From an uncultured Gammaproteobacteria bacterium (GTDB lineage: Bacteria; Pseudomonadota; Gammaproteobacteria; Arenicellales; CALHMG01), in contig CALHMG010000356.1 in NCBI GenBank assembly GCA_938034705.1, positions 1-39,145 on the forward strand: a DNA stretch of 39,145 nt, in the 5' to 3' direction. The translations under genes were made by a program, and so were the position numbers. Shown here piece after piece: positions 16,430 through 26,931 of this stretch. A model generated the notes under the pieces. That model was not told the origin of the DNA. It did not search any database and saw nothing but the letters and a program-made list of their open reading frames with translations. Each line of letters opens with the position of its first letter. The first letter of the stretch is position 1.

Positions 16430-19400
16430 ATGACCACCCGCACCGAGCCCACACCTTCTGACAACGCCAAGTGGCAGTTCTGGATCGATCGCGGCGGCAC
16501 GTTCACCGACGTCGTTGTGCGTCACCCTGACGGCGCCATGTCGACGCACAAGCTGCTGTCCGAGAACCCCGAACACTATGAGGACGCAGCCGTTGCGGGT
16601 ATTCGACAGGCGCTTGGCGTAGACCAGTCGTCGCCAATCCCGACCGCTGACATCGAAGCCGTCAAGATGGGCACCACGGTCGCAACAAACGCGCTGCTCG
16701 AAAGAAAAGGCGATCGCACCGTCGCGCTCGTCACCCGAGGTTTCAAAGACGCGCTTCGAATCGGTTACCAGAATCGCCCTGACCTCTTTACGCTGAACAT
16801 CCAGCTACCCGAACTGCTCTACGAGCGAGTGATCGAAGTTGACGAACGCGTCGGAACTCATGGCGATCTGATAACGCCGCTCGACGAGACGACGATGACC
16901 AACGATCTCAAAGCCGCCTATGCTGACGGAATTCGATCTGTCGCCATCCTGTTCATGCATGGCTACAGGCACAACGCGCATGAAGTCCGGGCCGCAGAAA
17001 TCGCAAAAGAAATCGGCTTCACACAGATATCCGTTTCTCACCAGGTGAGTCCACTGATCAAGTACGTCAGCCGTGGTGACACCACGGTCGTAGACGCTTA
17101 CCTCTCACCCATTCTCAGACGCTACGTCGATCAGGTCGCCGGCGAACTGGGGGAAGCACGGCTGATGATGATGCAGTCGAACGGCGGCCTGACCGACGCG
17201 AAACGGTTTGCGGGCAAGGACAGCATTCTGTCCGGCCCCGCAGGCGGGATTGTCGGCGCGGTTGAAACCAGCCAGATGGCGGGCTTCGACAAGATCATCG
17301 GCTTTGACATGGGCGGCACATCGACAGACGTATCGCATTTTGCCGGCGAATACGAACGCGCGTTCGACACCCAGGTCGCCGGTGTGCGAATGCGGGTTCC
17401 CATCATGCGCATCCACACCGTTGCCGCAGGTGGTGGTTCAATTCTGCATTTTGACGGGCTTCGCTATCGTGTTGGGCCGGATTCTGCAGGCGCGAACCCA
17501 GGGCCCGCGTGCTACCGCCGCGGCGGCCCCCTGACCGTAACCGACTGCAACGTAATGCTCGGCAAACTCAACCCCGATTACTTTCCGGCAATCTTCGGCC
17601 CGAACGCCGACCTGCCGCTCGATCGAGAAACCGTCGTCCAAAAATTCAGGGAACTCGCTGACGAAATCACCGCCAAGACAGGCGACACCCGAACGCCGGA
17701 AGCCGTCGCTGAAGGCTTTTTGATGATCGCGATCGAAAACATGGCGAACGCGATCAAGAAAATTTCTGTTCAGCGTGGATACGATGTCACAGGCTACACC
17801 CTGTGCAGCTTTGGCGGGGCCGGCGGACAACACGCCTGTCTCGTCGCCGATGCTCTAGGCATGAAGCGCGTGTTTCTGCACCCTTACGCCGGCGTGCTCT
17901 CCGCTTACGGCATGGGTCTCGCTGACGTGCGTGCGCTGCGCGAGCAGTCTGTTGAAGCAACGCTCGAACAATCCCTGATCCCCACTCTTAAACAACAGCT
18001 CGACCAACTCGGCGCAACCGCCGCTGAAGAAGTACGCGAGCAGGGGATCGATGACGCAAGCATCACGATCCATCATCGACTGCACGTTCGATATGACGGC
18101 ACTGATTCGTCATCGGTTATCGACTTTGGTGACGCGGCAGACGTACGTGAAAGGTTCGAAGTAGCGCACAGAGACCGCTACGGGTTCGTCATGGAGGAAA
18201 AGGCGCTGGTAGTAGAGGCCGTCGCGGTTGAGGCGGTTGGAACAACCGAGCAGGTCGAGGATCCTGTGTTGGAGAAAAGCTCGACCGACGCACCGGCGAT
18301 CCAGGAAACGCTGTCGACCTACAGCAACGGCAAGTCCCACGACACGCCAGTCTACGATCGAAATCTCCTGCTCCCGGGCATGCGAATCAGCGGCCCCGCC
18401 GTTGTTCGAGAAGATACCGGCACCACGGTCATTGAACCGGGTTGGGCAGGACACATTACCGACCGCAACCATCTGGTTCTCGAGCGGGTTGAAGAACTCG
18501 CCCGCAAAGCGGTTGTGGGCACCAGCGCCGATCCCGTAATGCTCGAAGTTTTCAACAACCTTTTCATGTCGATCGCGGAACAGATGGGCGCCGCGCTGGA
18601 AAACACCGCTTACTCGGTCAACATCAAGGAACGACTGGATTTTTCCTGTGCGATTTTTGATGCAGGTGGCGGCCTCGTCGCCAACGCACCGCACATGCCG
18701 GTACACCTGGGATCCATGGGCGAATCGGTGAGAACGATCATCGACAGTCGCCTGGACACCATGAAGGCCGGTGACGTGTTCGTTCTCAATAACCCCTATA
18801 ACGGCGGTACACACCTGCCGGATGTCACCGTGGTAACGCCGGTTTTCGAACCGGAGTCTGGCGGCCTGCTCTTCTGGGTTGCCTCGCGCGGACATCACGC
18901 CGACATCGGTGGTCTGACGCCGGGCTCGATGCCGCCCGACAGCGAACACATCGACCATGAAGGCGTGCTGATCGACGACGTAGTCCTGGTCGACGGCGGA
19001 CGTTTTCTTGAAAAGGAAATCACCGAACTGCTTCACTCGGGAAAGTATCCGGTACGCAACGTTCATCAGAACATTGCAGACCTGCGCGCTCAGATCGCCG
19101 CCAACGAAAAAGGTGTACGTGAACTGGCGGCAATGACCGAATATTTCGGACTCGATGTCGTACAGGCCTACATGGGACACGTGCAGGACAACGCCGAAGG
19201 TGCCGTCCGCCAGGTTCTCGGCAGGCTTGATTCCGGAGAGTTCAGGTATGAACTCGATGACGGTAACGCGGTTGCGGTAAAGATCACCATTGACCGCGAG
19301 AACCAGTCCGCAAAAGTTGACTTCACCGGAACATCAGCGCAACTGTCATCAAACTTCAATGCCCCTTCTGCGGTCGCCCGCGCGGCCGTGCTTTATGTCT

Positions 19401-20059
19401 TCAGAACGCTTGTAAACGACGACATACCCATGAACGAGGGCTGTCTGAAGCCGATCGAATTGATCATTCCGACCGGATGCATGATCGCACCGCAATACCC
19501 CGCCGCGGTGGTTGCGGGCAATGTTGAAACGTCCCAGGTCATCACGGACACACTCTATGGTGCTCTCGGGGTAGCTGGCGCGTGTCAGGGAACGATGAAC
19601 AACCTTACTTTCGGCAACGAACGACACCAGTACTACGAAACAATCTGCGGCGGTGCCGGCGCAGGAGAAGGCTTCGACGGCTGCGATGCGGTGCACACGC
19701 ACATGACCAACTCGAGACTGACCGACCCCGAGATTCTCGAGTTTCGGTTCCCTGTCCGACTCGACAGTTTTGAAATTCGCCGCGGAAGTGGCGGCGATGG
19801 TAAGTGGCGAGGTGGCGACGGTACGGTGCGCCGGATGAGATTTCTCGAGCCGATGACGTCAGCGATACTTTCGAATCGCCGCCGCGTCGCTCCGTATGGC
19901 ATGGCGGGTGGTCAGGATGGCGCAACAGGTCGCAACTACGTCGAGCGAACCGATGGAAGCATCACAGAATTATCAGGCGCCGATCGTACCGAAGTGAACA
20001 CTGACGACGTATTTGTCATTGAAACACCCGGCGGTGGCGGCTTCGGCACACCGGACTGA
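16430..20059 (+). CDS. Fused 5-oxoprolinase / N-methylhydantoinase (HyuA-HyuB)
   Basis: The 1,209-residue protein combines both subunits of ATP-dependent hydantoinase/oxoprolinase in one chain, the architecture of eukaryotic-type 5-oxoprolinase, which opens 5-oxo-L-proline to glutamate using ATP. The HyuA half (about 1-690) starts with the phosphate-binding [10 protein letters not shown] (20-29), then [40 protein letters not shown] and [10 protein letters not shown]. The HyuB half (about 700-1209) has [38 protein letters not shown] and the Gly-rich end [11 protein letters not shown]. Both halves are complete. It is cytoplasmic. The next gene begins one base after the stop and encodes a polytopic membrane protein, so a catabolic enzyme plus transporter unit is likely. 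Hydantoin or N-methylhydantoin substrates remain possible. Confidence 0.92.
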   Translation: MTTRTEPTPSDNAKWQFWIDRGGTFTDVVVRHPDGAMSTHKLLSENPEHYEDAAVAGIRQALGVDQSSPIPTADIEAVKMGTTVATNALLERKGDRTVALVTRGFKDALRIGYQNRPDLFTLNIQLPELLYERVIEVDERVGTHGDLITPLDETTMTNDLKAAYADGIRSVAILFMHGYRHNAHEVRAAEIAKEIGFTQISVSHQVSPLIKYVSRGDTTVVDAYLSPILRRYVDQVAGELGEARLMMMQSNGGLTDAKRFAGKDSILSGPAGGIVGAVETSQMAGFDKIIGFDMGGTSTDVSHFAGEYERAFDTQVAGVRMRVPIMRIHTVAAGGGSILHFDGLRYRVGPDSAGANPGPACYRRGGPLTVTDCNVMLGKLNPDYFPAIFGPNADLPLDRETVVQKFRELADEITAKTGDTRTPEAVAEGFLMIAIENMANAIKKISVQRGYDVTGYTLCSFGGAGGQHACLVADALGMKRVFLHPYAGVLSAYGMGLADVRALREQSVEATLEQSLIPTLKQQLDQLGATAAEEVREQGIDDASITIHHRLHVRYDGTDSSSVIDFGDAADVRERFEVAHRDRYGFVMEEKALVVEAVAVEAVGTTEQVEDPVLEKSSTDAPAIQETLSTYSNGKSHDTPVYDRNLLLPGMRISGPAVVREDTGTTVIEPGWAGHITDRNHLVLERVEELARKAVVGTSADPVMLEVFNNLFMSIAEQMGAALENTAYSVNIKERLDFSCAIFDAGGGLVANAPHMPVHLGSMGESVRTIIDSRLDTMKAGDVFVLNNPYNGGTHLPDVTVVTPVFEPESGGLLFWVASRGHHADIGGLTPGSMPPDSEHIDHEGVLIDDVVLVDGGRFLEKEITELLHSGKYPVRNVHQNIADLRAQIAANEKGVRELAAMTEYFGLDVVQAYMGHVQDNAEGAVRQVLGRLDSGEFRYELDDGNAVAVKITIDRENQSAKVDFTGTSAQLSSNFNAPSAVARAAVLYVFRTLVNDDIPMNEGCLKPIELIIPTGCMIAPQYPAAVVAGNVETSQVITDTLYGALGVAGACQGTMNNLTFGNERHQYYETICGGAGAGEGFDGCDAVHTHMTNSRLTDPEILEFRFPVRLDSFEIRRGSGGDGKWRGGDGTVRRMRFLEPMTSAILSNRRRVAPYGMAGGQDGATGRNYVERTDGSITELSGADRTEVNTDDVFVIETPGGGGFGTPD

Positions 20060-20060
20060 C

Positions 20061-21371
20061 GTGTCGACTTCGTTGTTGTCACGACTGGCCGGCTTTGTTC
20101 TGGCGGCGATGATAGTCCTGACAATCGTCAGTTCTATCACCGGTCTTTTTTCATCGGCGTTTGCGGGGGCCGCGAGCTGGATCGCCGCAGCGTTGCTGCT
20201 CGGTCGCGTGTCGACTGTTCAGCGCATACAGGTAATCGTGATGGTCGGCGTCGGCTCGATCGCCGCCGGCTATGCGATATCTCGCGGTGGCACACCCGAC
20301 CTCCTGAGCGCACTGGACAAAAACCACGGGCTCATTACGATGCTCGCCTCAATCAGTTTTCTGCGGCTGATCAGCCTGCCCAGGAACTCCGCCACAGAAC
20401 GCCCCGCCCTGCCCGTCGGCCACAGCGCGATGGTGCAGAGCTTTTTGAATGTTGCGGTATTCGGAGCCGTCATCAACATGACGTCCGCACTGCTCGTTCT
20501 TGATCGCCTGCAGGTCGAAAAGTCTCTGAATCGGTTCTCCACAAAAACAATATCGCGTGTGTTCTCAGGCTGCTCCGGCTGGTCGCCCTTTTATGGAGGG
20601 ATGGCCGTTGTTGTTGTCTATGTCGCAGCATCAGATGTTTCGCGACTGATTCTAGGGGGACTTCCCTTTGCCGTTATCGGCTTTGCGGTCACGTGGGCGA
20701 TGGCGGTTACCTTTGAGCGCGAGCGTGTTGATCAGTTCGTCGGTGTGGCGTTCGACGTACGCAATCTGTGGCTGCCGGCGACCCTTGCGGCTATCGTTTT
20801 TTCCCTTTATCTCGCGTCTGACGGCTCGTCGATCCTGGTCTCGATCGCCATCGGAGCGCTTCTGCTCACGTTCGCGGTACTGCTGATACGAGAAGGCGCC
20901 GCGAACACGGTTCGGCATGTTGCCAGCCACATCAGGGAAGGCTTGCCCATGATGAGCGGCGAGCTTTACCTCTTTCTGGCCGCCGGATTTCTGGCGATGG
21001 GACTCGCCGCCCTGCTTGAGGTGACCGGCCTGAAAATCCCGCTCGACAACTTCGGCGCCTCCTCGGCGGCGTGGGTACTCGGCGCAATCGTGGTGCTGTC
21101 GATGATTGGCATTCATCCCCTGATTCCGATCTCCACCGTCACCCCCTTTTTGCTGCCGCTGGAGCCGTCGCCAAACCTGCTCGGAATCACTTATCTCTTC
21201 GGCTGGAGTCTCGGGACATCGGGCAGCTGGCTGTCGGGCACGCATCTGATATTCCAGGGGCGTTACGGCGTACCAAGCTGGTCCGCGGCGGTCAAAAACT
21301 GGCCCTTCATGGGCGTCATGTTTGTAGTTGCCGTAATCCTCCTGCACGTCTACGAACGCTACGGCATTTAG
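20061..21371 (+). CDS. Polytopic membrane protein, putative transporter linked to oxoprolinase
   Basis: The protein has 436 residues from the GTG at 20061, which comes one base after the oxoprolinase stop; an ATG at 20013 inside that gene is the alternative. I count roughly 10-12 hydrophobic segments from the N-terminal FVLAAMIVLTIVSSITG to the last, FMGVMFVVAVILLHV. Features that look functional are the central SGCSGWSPFYGG segment, the MIGIHPLIPISTVTPFLLP segment and SLGTSGSWLSGTHL; Gly/Ser/Pro-rich breaks in helices like these are common in ion-coupled carriers. I do not recognise a named family. Placement and likely translational coupling to the oxoprolinase suggest uptake of oxoproline, a hydantoin or a related compound; this is inference. 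Confidence 0.75.
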   Translation: MSTSLLSRLAGFVLAAMIVLTIVSSITGLFSSAFAGAASWIAAALLLGRVSTVQRIQVIVMVGVGSIAAGYAISRGGTPDLLSALDKNHGLITMLASISFLRLISLPRNSATERPALPVGHSAMVQSFLNVAVFGAVINMTSALLVLDRLQVEKSLNRFSTKTISRVFSGCSGWSPFYGGMAVVVVYVAASDVSRLILGGLPFAVIGFAVTWAMAVTFERERVDQFVGVAFDVRNLWLPATLAAIVFSLYLASDGSSILVSIAIGALLLTFAVLLIREGAANTVRHVASHIREGLPMMSGELYLFLAAGFLAMGLAALLEVTGLKIPLDNFGASSAAWVLGAIVVLSMIGIHPLIPISTVTPFLLPLEPSPNLLGITYLFGWSLGTSGSWLSGTHLIFQGRYGVPSWSAAVKNWPFMGVMFVVAVILLHVYERYGI

Positions 21372-21467
21372 GGAGACAGGCTCAGTCGGCCGTGCTGCCG
21401 ACACGCCTGCCAACCACACCTTCGATTTTGACTTTGCAGATGCGTAATTCGGTGTTAGCGTAAATGC

Positions 21468-21938
21468 ATGGCCAAACTTCGCGCTCAAGATACACCGTCG
21501 ATAGATGCCGAGACGTTCTGGGAGATCGTCAACGTAGGCATTCGTGCCGGCCAGACGTCCGAACCCGCAGTCGAAAACGACCTGTCGGCTCAGGTCGAAA
21601 ACCCGTACTACCGCGCCGGTGCTGCCATTCGAGAAATGCTCACCGGCGAGGATCCGCTGCTGTTTGAGGCCGGCATGTCGCGCTTCACCGCGCTGATGGA
21701 TCTTTACGGTCGAAACGTCCTCGATACGTGGCTTCGACCATCAGCCAAAGGCGCCAAGGCTCACGACATCCACCCGGCCATCATCGATGTTGCCGCTCGC
21801 GTTCGCCTTTCGGCAAACGGACGATTTGCGCAGCGAAAATTTCTCGATGAGGTTGAGAGCCACGCGGCAAAGTGGTACGCCGACAACGACGAGTGGCAAC
21901 ATTCTTCCCCCTCGCAAGAGCAACAACCTGACACCTGA
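21468..21938 (+). CDS. Small protein of unknown function
   Basis: The product is 156 residues, largely helical in appearance, with no signal peptide or membrane segment. The ATG at 21468 is chosen; another ATG four bases earlier is in a different frame. Conserved-looking stretches are DAETFWEIVNVGIRAGQ at the N-terminus, ALMDLYGRNVLDTWL in the middle and ESHAAKWYADNDEW near the end. It lies between the oxoprolinase/transporter pair and glnS. A TATACT -10-like hexamer at 21954 lies just after its stop, so it is probably not in one operon with glnS. I do not recognise the family. Confidence 0.6.
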   Translation: MAKLRAQDTPSIDAETFWEIVNVGIRAGQTSEPAVENDLSAQVENPYYRAGAAIREMLTGEDPLLFEAGMSRFTALMDLYGRNVLDTWLRPSAKGAKAHDIHPAIIDVAARVRLSANGRFAQRKFLDEVESHAAKWYADNDEWQHSSPSQEQQPDT

Positions 21939-21953
21939 CACGGTCAACGTCGT

Positions 21954-21959
21954 TATACT
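21954..21959 (+). promoter_or_regulatory. Possible -10 element for glnS
   Basis: TATACT stands 66 bases upstream of the glnS ATG. Two CTGACA hexamers (21928 and 21935) resemble -35 boxes, but their spacings (20 and 13) are off the optimum, so this is tentative. Confidence 0.3.
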
Positions 21960-22025
21960 GCGCACGTTGAACGCACGGATCCCCAACGGATTCGCCGCCC
22001 ACTTTAGCCCCTGGCCCCAGACCTG

Positions 22026-23708
22026 ATGAATACCGAAACCGAAGCACCCCGAAATTTCATTCGCGAGATCATCGACAAAGACCTCGCTGCCGGGAAGAAC
22101 AACGGCCAGGTTCAGACGCGATTTCCTCCCGAACCCAACGGCTATCTCCACATCGGACACGCGAAGTCGATCTGCCTGAATTTTGGTATCGCACGTGACT
22201 ACAACGGTGTTTGCACGCTTCGCTTTGATGACACCAATCCTGAAAAAGAAGATCAGGAATACATCGACGCCATAAAGCGCGACGTTGCCTGGCTCGGCTT
22301 TGAGTGGGGCGACAACCTTGGTCACGCCTCGGACTACTTTGACTTTCTCTACGAATGCGCGGAAAAGCTGATCGAAAAAGGCAAAGCCTATGTTGACGAA
22401 CAGTCTGCCGAGGACATGCGAGAGAACCGCGGCACGTTAACCGAACCCGGCCGTAACAGTCCCTATCGAGATCGCAGCGTCGAGGAAAATCTTGATCTTT
22501 TCAGGCGCATGAAAGCCGGCGAGTTCGAGGACGGCAAAATGGTGCTTCGAGCCAAAATAGACATGGCGTCGCCGGTCATGATTCTGCGCGACCCGGCGTT
22601 ATACCGAATTCGGCATATTTCGCATCCTCATGTGGGAGACAAGTGGTGCATCTACCCGATGTACGATTTTACGCACTGCCTGTCTGACGCCTATGAGGGA
22701 GTAACCCATTCGCTCTGCACACTTGAATTCGAAGACAATCGCTCAATCTATGATTGGGTAATCGAACAGGTTGGATTTGACAATCCACCTCGACAGTACG
22801 AGTTCTCCAGGCTCAATCTCGAATACGCGATTATGAGCAAACGCTACCTGAACCAGCTCGTCACTGACGGAATCGTCGACGGCTGGGACGACCCGAGAAT
22901 GCCAACCATAGGCGGCATGCGCCGCCGCGGCTTTACGGCGGCATCGATTCGGGATTTTTGTCAGCGAATTGGCGTCACCAAAAGCGCTAACACCGTCGAG
23001 ATGGGCGTTCTCGAAAACGTCATTCGCGAAGACCTGAATGAAATCGCACCGAGAGCAATGGCCGTAGTCGATCCGATCAAGGTCGTGATCGAAAACTACC
23101 CGGAAGACAAAGTCGAAGAATTCGACATCCCGAACCATCCCGGCAAACCGGAGATGGGAAGCCGAAAGGTGCCTTTCAGTCGTGAGATCTATATCGACAG
23201 ATCAGATTTTATGGAAGATCCGCCGAAAAAATTCTTCCGTCTTGGGCCGGATCGAGAGGTGCGACTGCGGATGGCACACTTCATCAAGTGCAATGAAGTG
23301 ATCAAGGACAGCAGCGGAACCGTCGTGGAACTCCGGTGCACCTATGACACGGAGGCTGTTGATGGAAAAACGGCAGACGGACGCAAAGTCAAAGGCATTA
23401 TCCACTGGGTCAGCGCAAAGCATGGCAAGAACGTCACCGTGCGACTCTACGACCGCCTGTTCAACGTGCCGAACCCGCTTGGCGAAGACAAGGAGTTTTC
23501 CGAGCTGCTCAATCCCGACTCTCTGATTCAGATGAGCAACGCCGTGGTTGAACCGGCACTTGCCGACGCCGAACCCGGCGACCACTATCAATTTGAAAGA
23601 ACCGGCTATTTTGTCGCAGACGAAAAAGATTCCAGACCAGGCGCGCCGGTATTCAATAGAACCGTGACTCTCCGAGACACGTGGGCGCGAGAAAAAGGTA
23701 AAGGGTAA
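22026..23708 (+). CDS. glnS: Glutaminyl-tRNA synthetase
   Basis: This 560-residue class I synthetase charges tRNA-Gln. The catalytic signature motifs are present: HIGH at residues 42-45 in [15 protein letters not shown], the [11 protein letters not shown] segment that binds substrate, and MSKR at 270-273. The C-terminal half carries the two beta-barrels for anticodon recognition ([21 protein letters not shown] and the strands after it). The residues around [12 protein letters not shown] mark it as GlnRS rather than GluRS. Length is normal. The stop overlaps the ATG of the following glyoxalase-fold gene by one base (TAATG), so the two are co-translated. A direct GlnRS supports a gammaproteobacterial or closely related host. 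Confidence 0.97.
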   Translation: MNTETEAPRNFIREIIDKDLAAGKNNGQVQTRFPPEPNGYLHIGHAKSICLNFGIARDYNGVCTLRFDDTNPEKEDQEYIDAIKRDVAWLGFEWGDNLGHASDYFDFLYECAEKLIEKGKAYVDEQSAEDMRENRGTLTEPGRNSPYRDRSVEENLDLFRRMKAGEFEDGKMVLRAKIDMASPVMILRDPALYRIRHISHPHVGDKWCIYPMYDFTHCLSDAYEGVTHSLCTLEFEDNRSIYDWVIEQVGFDNPPRQYEFSRLNLEYAIMSKRYLNQLVTDGIVDGWDDPRMPTIGGMRRRGFTAASIRDFCQRIGVTKSANTVEMGVLENVIREDLNEIAPRAMAVVDPIKVVIENYPEDKVEEFDIPNHPGKPEMGSRKVPFSREIYIDRSDFMEDPPKKFFRLGPDREVRLRMAHFIKCNEVIKDSSGTVVELRCTYDTEAVDGKTADGRKVKGIIHWVSAKHGKNVTVRLYDRLFNVPNPLGEDKEFSELLNPDSLIQMSNAVVEPALADAEPGDHYQFERTGYFVADEKDSRPGAPVFNRTVTLRDTWAREKGKG

Positions 23709-24154
23709 TGAAAAAACGCGAAGGTGACCCGTGGATGCCAGCGGACGAGTACGGACGCTCTTTGACGGGGATCGGGTTTAACCTGCTCTACGAATCACTT
23801 GACCGGGCGCTGGAGTTTCAGTCCGCAGTTCTCGGCGCCAAAGTGATCTACAGCGATCCTGATTTCGCCGCGATAGAAGGATACGGCAGCAAATGGATGC
23901 TTCACGCGGACCACACCTATAGCGACCACGCGCTACACGGGATAGCGACGGCGCTCGAAGGTCGAGGCGGCAGCGTTGAGCTGCGCGTTTATGGCTGTGA
24001 TCCGGACAAGGCGGAAGCCGCTGCCCGTGAACTTGGCTTCACCGTGCTCGCCGGCGCGATGGACAAACCCCATGGCCAGCGCGAGGCGTTCATTCTCGAC
24101 GATGCAGGCTACATCTGGGTGCCCGGAGTCGCGATCCCGGCCGGCGCGACATAA
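23708..24154 (+). CDS. Glyoxalase-fold (VOC superfamily) protein
   Basis: The product is 148 residues. The VOC pattern is visible: GIGFNLLYESLDRALEFQSAVLGAKVIYSD (first beta-alpha-beta unit), an Ala/Ile-Glu-Gly segment (FAAIEGYGSKWMLH), a second unit ELRVYGCDPDKAEAAARELGFTV, and a terminal REAFILDDAGYIWVP strand where a glyoxalase metal ligand Glu would normally sit but Asp-Ala-Gly-Tyr is seen. It may bind a metal weakly or not at all. It starts within the stop codon of glnS, so it is co-translated, but no link to tRNA charging is known to me. Substrate unknown. Confidence 0.75.
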   Translation: MKKREGDPWMPADEYGRSLTGIGFNLLYESLDRALEFQSAVLGAKVIYSDPDFAAIEGYGSKWMLHADHTYSDHALHGIATALEGRGGSVELRVYGCDPDKAEAAARELGFTVLAGAMDKPHGQREAFILDDAGYIWVPGVAIPAGAT

Positions 24155-24188
24155 TTCACCGCGGTCCTTTTCGTCTCCCTCTCGCTGA

Positions 24189-25031
24189 CTACGGCAGATC
24201 GAGAGGTTCAATCCGTCGCAGCGCATCGAGTATTGCGTCATCCAGCGGCCACGAATCAAGATCCTCTACCCGACTCACCGCGTCGAGCGCGGAATTAACG
24301 TCCTTCTCGACAATACCCATTGTGTTTGTCGGCGCGTAGCCCTCTTTTGACCAGTCGATAAGGTCAATGTTGTCGGCAAACCAGTTTGAACCCGAGCTTT
24401 GCTTCATCACACCAAGCAGCGCGCGCTTGTCGAGGTCGAGTGCGTTCGCCATCGACATGACACGCCGAGTTGCGACGACTCCAGCGGCGGCGCAGTAGTT
24501 ATTGAGCACTTTGGTTGTCATCCCCATGGACGTACCACCCATTCGAAATTGCTCGGAGCCCATGACCTCAAAGAGCGGCATCAGTCTGTCGACAAGCGCT
24601 TCCGGACCACCCAGCATGAAGCTGAGTTCACCCGTACGTGCGCGATACGGAGCCCCGCTCATCGGTGCATCCATAAACGCCATGTCCTCAGGCAACTCGA
24701 CCATAAGATCGCGAATGAAGTGTGGCGTGAGCGTTGAGCTGCACACGAATGTTGTCGGGCGCTCGTCTCTCGTTGCCAGCCCCTGTTCTCCAAACAATAA
24801 GTCCCGTGTCTGTTTCACGTCGCGCACGACGGAAATGACAACATCACAGCGGCGTGCGAACTCCGCTGGATCCATGATCATGCGATGGGCAAACTCGCCA
24901 AAATCATCGGTGGGTCGCACGTCGTGCCCCCAGACCTCATATCCGGCCTCGTGCAAGCGCTGGGCCATGGGCAGCCCCATGGTGCCGCAACCGGCTACCC
25001 CGATCACACCCACTGACTTTGACTCCGACAT
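24189..25031 (-). CDS. 3-hydroxyisobutyrate dehydrogenase-family NAD(P) oxidoreductase
   Basis: This 280-residue protein belongs to the beta-hydroxyacid dehydrogenase family, which oxidises small 3-hydroxyacids or reduces semialdehydes. A Rossmann start (VGVIGVAGCGTMGLPMAQRL) has the GxGxMG nucleotide loop at 14-19. The substrate motif DAPMSGAPYRARTG (121-134) corresponds to the usual DAPVSGG, and the catalytic Lys is K174 in GMTTKVLNNY. The C-terminal helical domain carries KDVNSALDAV. The variant SGAPYRA in place of SGGxxGA suggests a non-standard substrate. It is convergent with the glyoxalase-fold gene and divergent from sohB. It may relate to mmsA about 7 kb to the right, but the two are not in an operon. 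Confidence 0.88.
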   Translation of the reverse strand: MSESKSVGVIGVAGCGTMGLPMAQRLHEAGYEVWGHDVRPTDDFGEFAHRMIMDPAEFARRCDVVISVVRDVKQTRDLLFGEQGLATRDERPTTFVCSSTLTPHFIRDLMVELPEDMAFMDAPMSGAPYRARTGELSFMLGGPEALVDRLMPLFEVMGSEQFRMGGTSMGMTTKVLNNYCAAAGVVATRRVMSMANALDLDKRALLGVMKQSSGSNWFADNIDLIDWSKEGYAPTNTMGIVEKDVNSALDAVSRVEDLDSWPLDDAILDALRRIEPLDLP

Positions 25032-25244
25032 TCGACGCTCCAGAAATAGTCATTGCAAGGTTGAGTTGGCCCCATGGTGACGATGACAAGGTTTCGCCGC
25101 AAGATCCGTGATCCTGAAACGCACGATTCGGCACGTCGACGTGTAGAATCCAGCTGGGTCGAGCTTCAAAACAATCACAGCGCTGTCCGGGACAGCCTCG
25201 TTGGCTCAGCGCTACTTTGGAACAGTCATTTTTGAGGACCGTTG

Positions 25245-26288
25245 ATGGAATTTTTATTTGCCTTCGGGCTTTTCCTGGCCAAGGCCGTAACCATAGTGAT
25301 CGCGATTCTGATCGTCGTATTTTCGATCTTCGCGATGACCCGCCGTGGTGACAGTCCGGACAGCTTCAGGGATATCGTCAAGGTAACCAAACTCAACGAT
25401 CGTTACGACGCCATGCGCGACGCCATCGGCGCAACGCTGCTTTCGAAAAAGGAAAAAAAGCAGCGTCGCAAAGATCGAAAGAAAGAAAAGAAGTCCGAGA
25501 AGAAAGACGGACCTGACAAAGATCGCAATCGTGTCTTTGTTCTGGACTTCGATGGCGACACGTCGGCATCAGAAGTCGAGAGCCTGCGCGATGAAATCAC
25601 CGCGATACTGACCAGCGCAAAAGAAGGCGACAATGTGTTTCTGCGCCTCGAGAGCCCGGGCGGTCAGGTACATGGTTATGGCCTCGCGGCGAGCCAGCTG
25701 GCACGTTTTCGCGAACAGAACATTCCGCTTACCGTGTCAGTCGACAAGGTTGCGGCGAGCGGTGGCTACATGATGGCGTGCGTAGCTGATCACATTATCG
25801 CCGCGCCGTTTGCGATAGTGGGTTCAATCGGCGTTGTTGCCGGACTGCCGAACTTTCATCGCCTGCTCAAGGAAAACAATGTCGACTATGAGCTGTTCAC
25901 CGCCGGAGAATACAAACGCACGGTGACCATGCTTGGTGAGAACACCGACAAAGCAAGACAGAAAATGCACGAAGATCTTGAAGAACTTCATGATCTCTTC
26001 AAAGACTTTGTCGGCACCCACCGACCCGGCGTCAAACTGGAAGAAGTGGCCAACGGCGACACGTGGTTTGGCAGTCAGGGTATCGAAAACGGTCTCATCG
26101 ACGAGGTCAGAACCAGCGATGACTGGCTGCTCGACAAGTCAGAGCAAACCGACATTTATTCAGTGAAATGCCGCAAGCCTGTCTCCCTGCGTGACAAAAT
26201 ATTTGGCTTCTTTACGCAGGTCACCCAGACTTTTACGCGGCAGTCGATGTCGCCGACCGGTGACCACGAACATCGCTACCTGATCTGA
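25245..26288 (+). CDS. sohB: SohB, inner-membrane serine protease of the S49 family
   Basis: The product is 347 residues. I use the ATG at 25245, six bases after a GAGGA ribosome site; a TTG one codon earlier is unlikely. A membrane anchor spans about residues 10-30 (AKAVTIVIAILIVVFSIFAM). A very Lys/Arg-rich linker (about 66-94) follows, then the peptidase domain with LRLESPGGQVHGYGLAA, the nucleophile Ser172 in VAASGGYMMAC and the general base Lys224 in AGEYKRTVTM. This Ser-Lys dyad and short length define SohB rather than SppA. It acts in the periplasm on membrane-derived peptides. It sits 21 bp ahead of a gamma carbonic anhydrase-like gene, and they are probably co-transcribed. Confidence 0.93.
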   Translation: MEFLFAFGLFLAKAVTIVIAILIVVFSIFAMTRRGDSPDSFRDIVKVTKLNDRYDAMRDAIGATLLSKKEKKQRRKDRKKEKKSEKKDGPDKDRNRVFVLDFDGDTSASEVESLRDEITAILTSAKEGDNVFLRLESPGGQVHGYGLAASQLARFREQNIPLTVSVDKVAASGGYMMACVADHIIAAPFAIVGSIGVVAGLPNFHRLLKENNVDYELFTAGEYKRTVTMLGENTDKARQKMHEDLEELHDLFKDFVGTHRPGVKLEEVANGDTWFGSQGIENGLIDEVRTSDDWLLDKSEQTDIYSVKCRKPVSLRDKIFGFFTQVTQTFTRQSMSPTGDHEHRYLI

Positions 26289-26309
26289 ACGGACTACGAG
26301 ACTAAGCAC

Positions 26310-26828
26310 ATGATTTATTCCCTTGGCGATCATAAACCCGATCTGGCTGATGACGTCTATGTTGCCGACAATGCAAGCGTTATTGGCAACGTCTCCATGG
26401 GCGCAGGATCGAGCGTCTGGTTCAACAGCGTTGTGCGCGGCGACAACGATTCGATCACCATCGGCAAGAACTGCAACATCCAGGACGGCTCAGTCCTGCA
26501 CGTTGATCCGGGCGTGCCGCTGACAATGGCTGATGAGGTTTCGATCGGCCATATGGTGATGCTGCACGGTTGCAATATCGAACACGGCAGCTTGATCGGG
26601 ATCGGCGCTGTCGTCCTGAACAACGCCCAGATCGGTGCTCAGTCACTCATCGGCGCCAAGGCCCTGATCACAGAGGGCAAAGTCATTCCACCCAGATCAC
26701 TGGTGATGGGCTCGCCTGGCAAGGTCGTGCGTGAACTGACGGATGAGGAAATCGCCGGCATCGCAAATATCGTGTCGAGCTACGCCAATAAGGCGAGACT
26801 CTACCGCGACCAGCTCAGGGCCGTTTGA
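26310..26828 (+). CDS. Gamma-class carbonic anhydrase-like hexapeptide-repeat protein
   Basis: The product is 172 residues, a left-handed beta-helix protein of the YrdA/PaaY/CaiE group. Hexapeptide repeats run from about residue 15 to 135 (VIGNVSMGAGSSVWFNSVVRGD, ITIGKNCNIQDGSVLH). The three zinc-ligand His positions are present: His64 (VLHVDPG), His81 and His86 (IGHMVMLHGC). A short C-terminal helix (ANIVSSYANKARLYRDQL) caps the helix, as in the family. Members form trimers and many show carbonic anhydrase or thioesterase-like activity; the physiological role is often unclear. It follows sohB by 21 bp, and a hairpin with a short T-run comes directly after its stop. Confidence 0.9.
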   Translation: MIYSLGDHKPDLADDVYVADNASVIGNVSMGAGSSVWFNSVVRGDNDSITIGKNCNIQDGSVLHVDPGVPLTMADEVSIGHMVMLHGCNIEHGSLIGIGAVVLNNAQIGAQSLIGAKALITEGKVIPPRSLVMGSPGKVVRELTDEEIAGIANIVSSYANKARLYRDQLRAV

Positions 26829-26848
26829 CCCGGTAATTCGGGTGTTTT
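26828..26848 (+). terminator. Weak intrinsic terminator after the carbonic anhydrase-like gene
   Basis: ACCCG, loop GTAATT, CGGGT followed by GTTTT, starting at the last base of the stop codon. The 5-bp stem is short but GC-rich, so termination is plausible. Confidence 0.45.
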
Positions 26849-26931
26849 CCATGCCCCTGCCCCCGGACGGTCTGTGCCGCCGGGTTAGCGCTACGACCGA
26901 CGGTCCTTCCCCCATGTGATTCCTTCGTATG

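Noticed and set aside
18110-19180. 356-codon minus-strand reading frame
   Set aside because: It lies entirely opposite the 5-oxoprolinase gene, whose motifs are intact; the product is His/Arg/Val-rich with no recognisable domain, typical of an antisense shadow in a GC-rich gene.
20652-21488. 278-codon minus-strand reading frame
   Set aside because: Opposite the membrane protein; very Arg/Gln/Asp-rich composition is the complement of hydrophobic codons, not a real protein.
25440-25530. Lys/Arg-rich stretch of SohB as an insertion
   Set aside because: Charged linkers between the anchor and the peptidase domain occur in this family, so it is not evidence of an inserted element.
26849-26931. 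tRNA-like pairing in the spacer after the carbonic anhydrase-like gene
   Set aside because: Some arms pair, but there is no T-loop GGTTCRAxYC pattern, no proper acceptor stem and the spacing is wrong.
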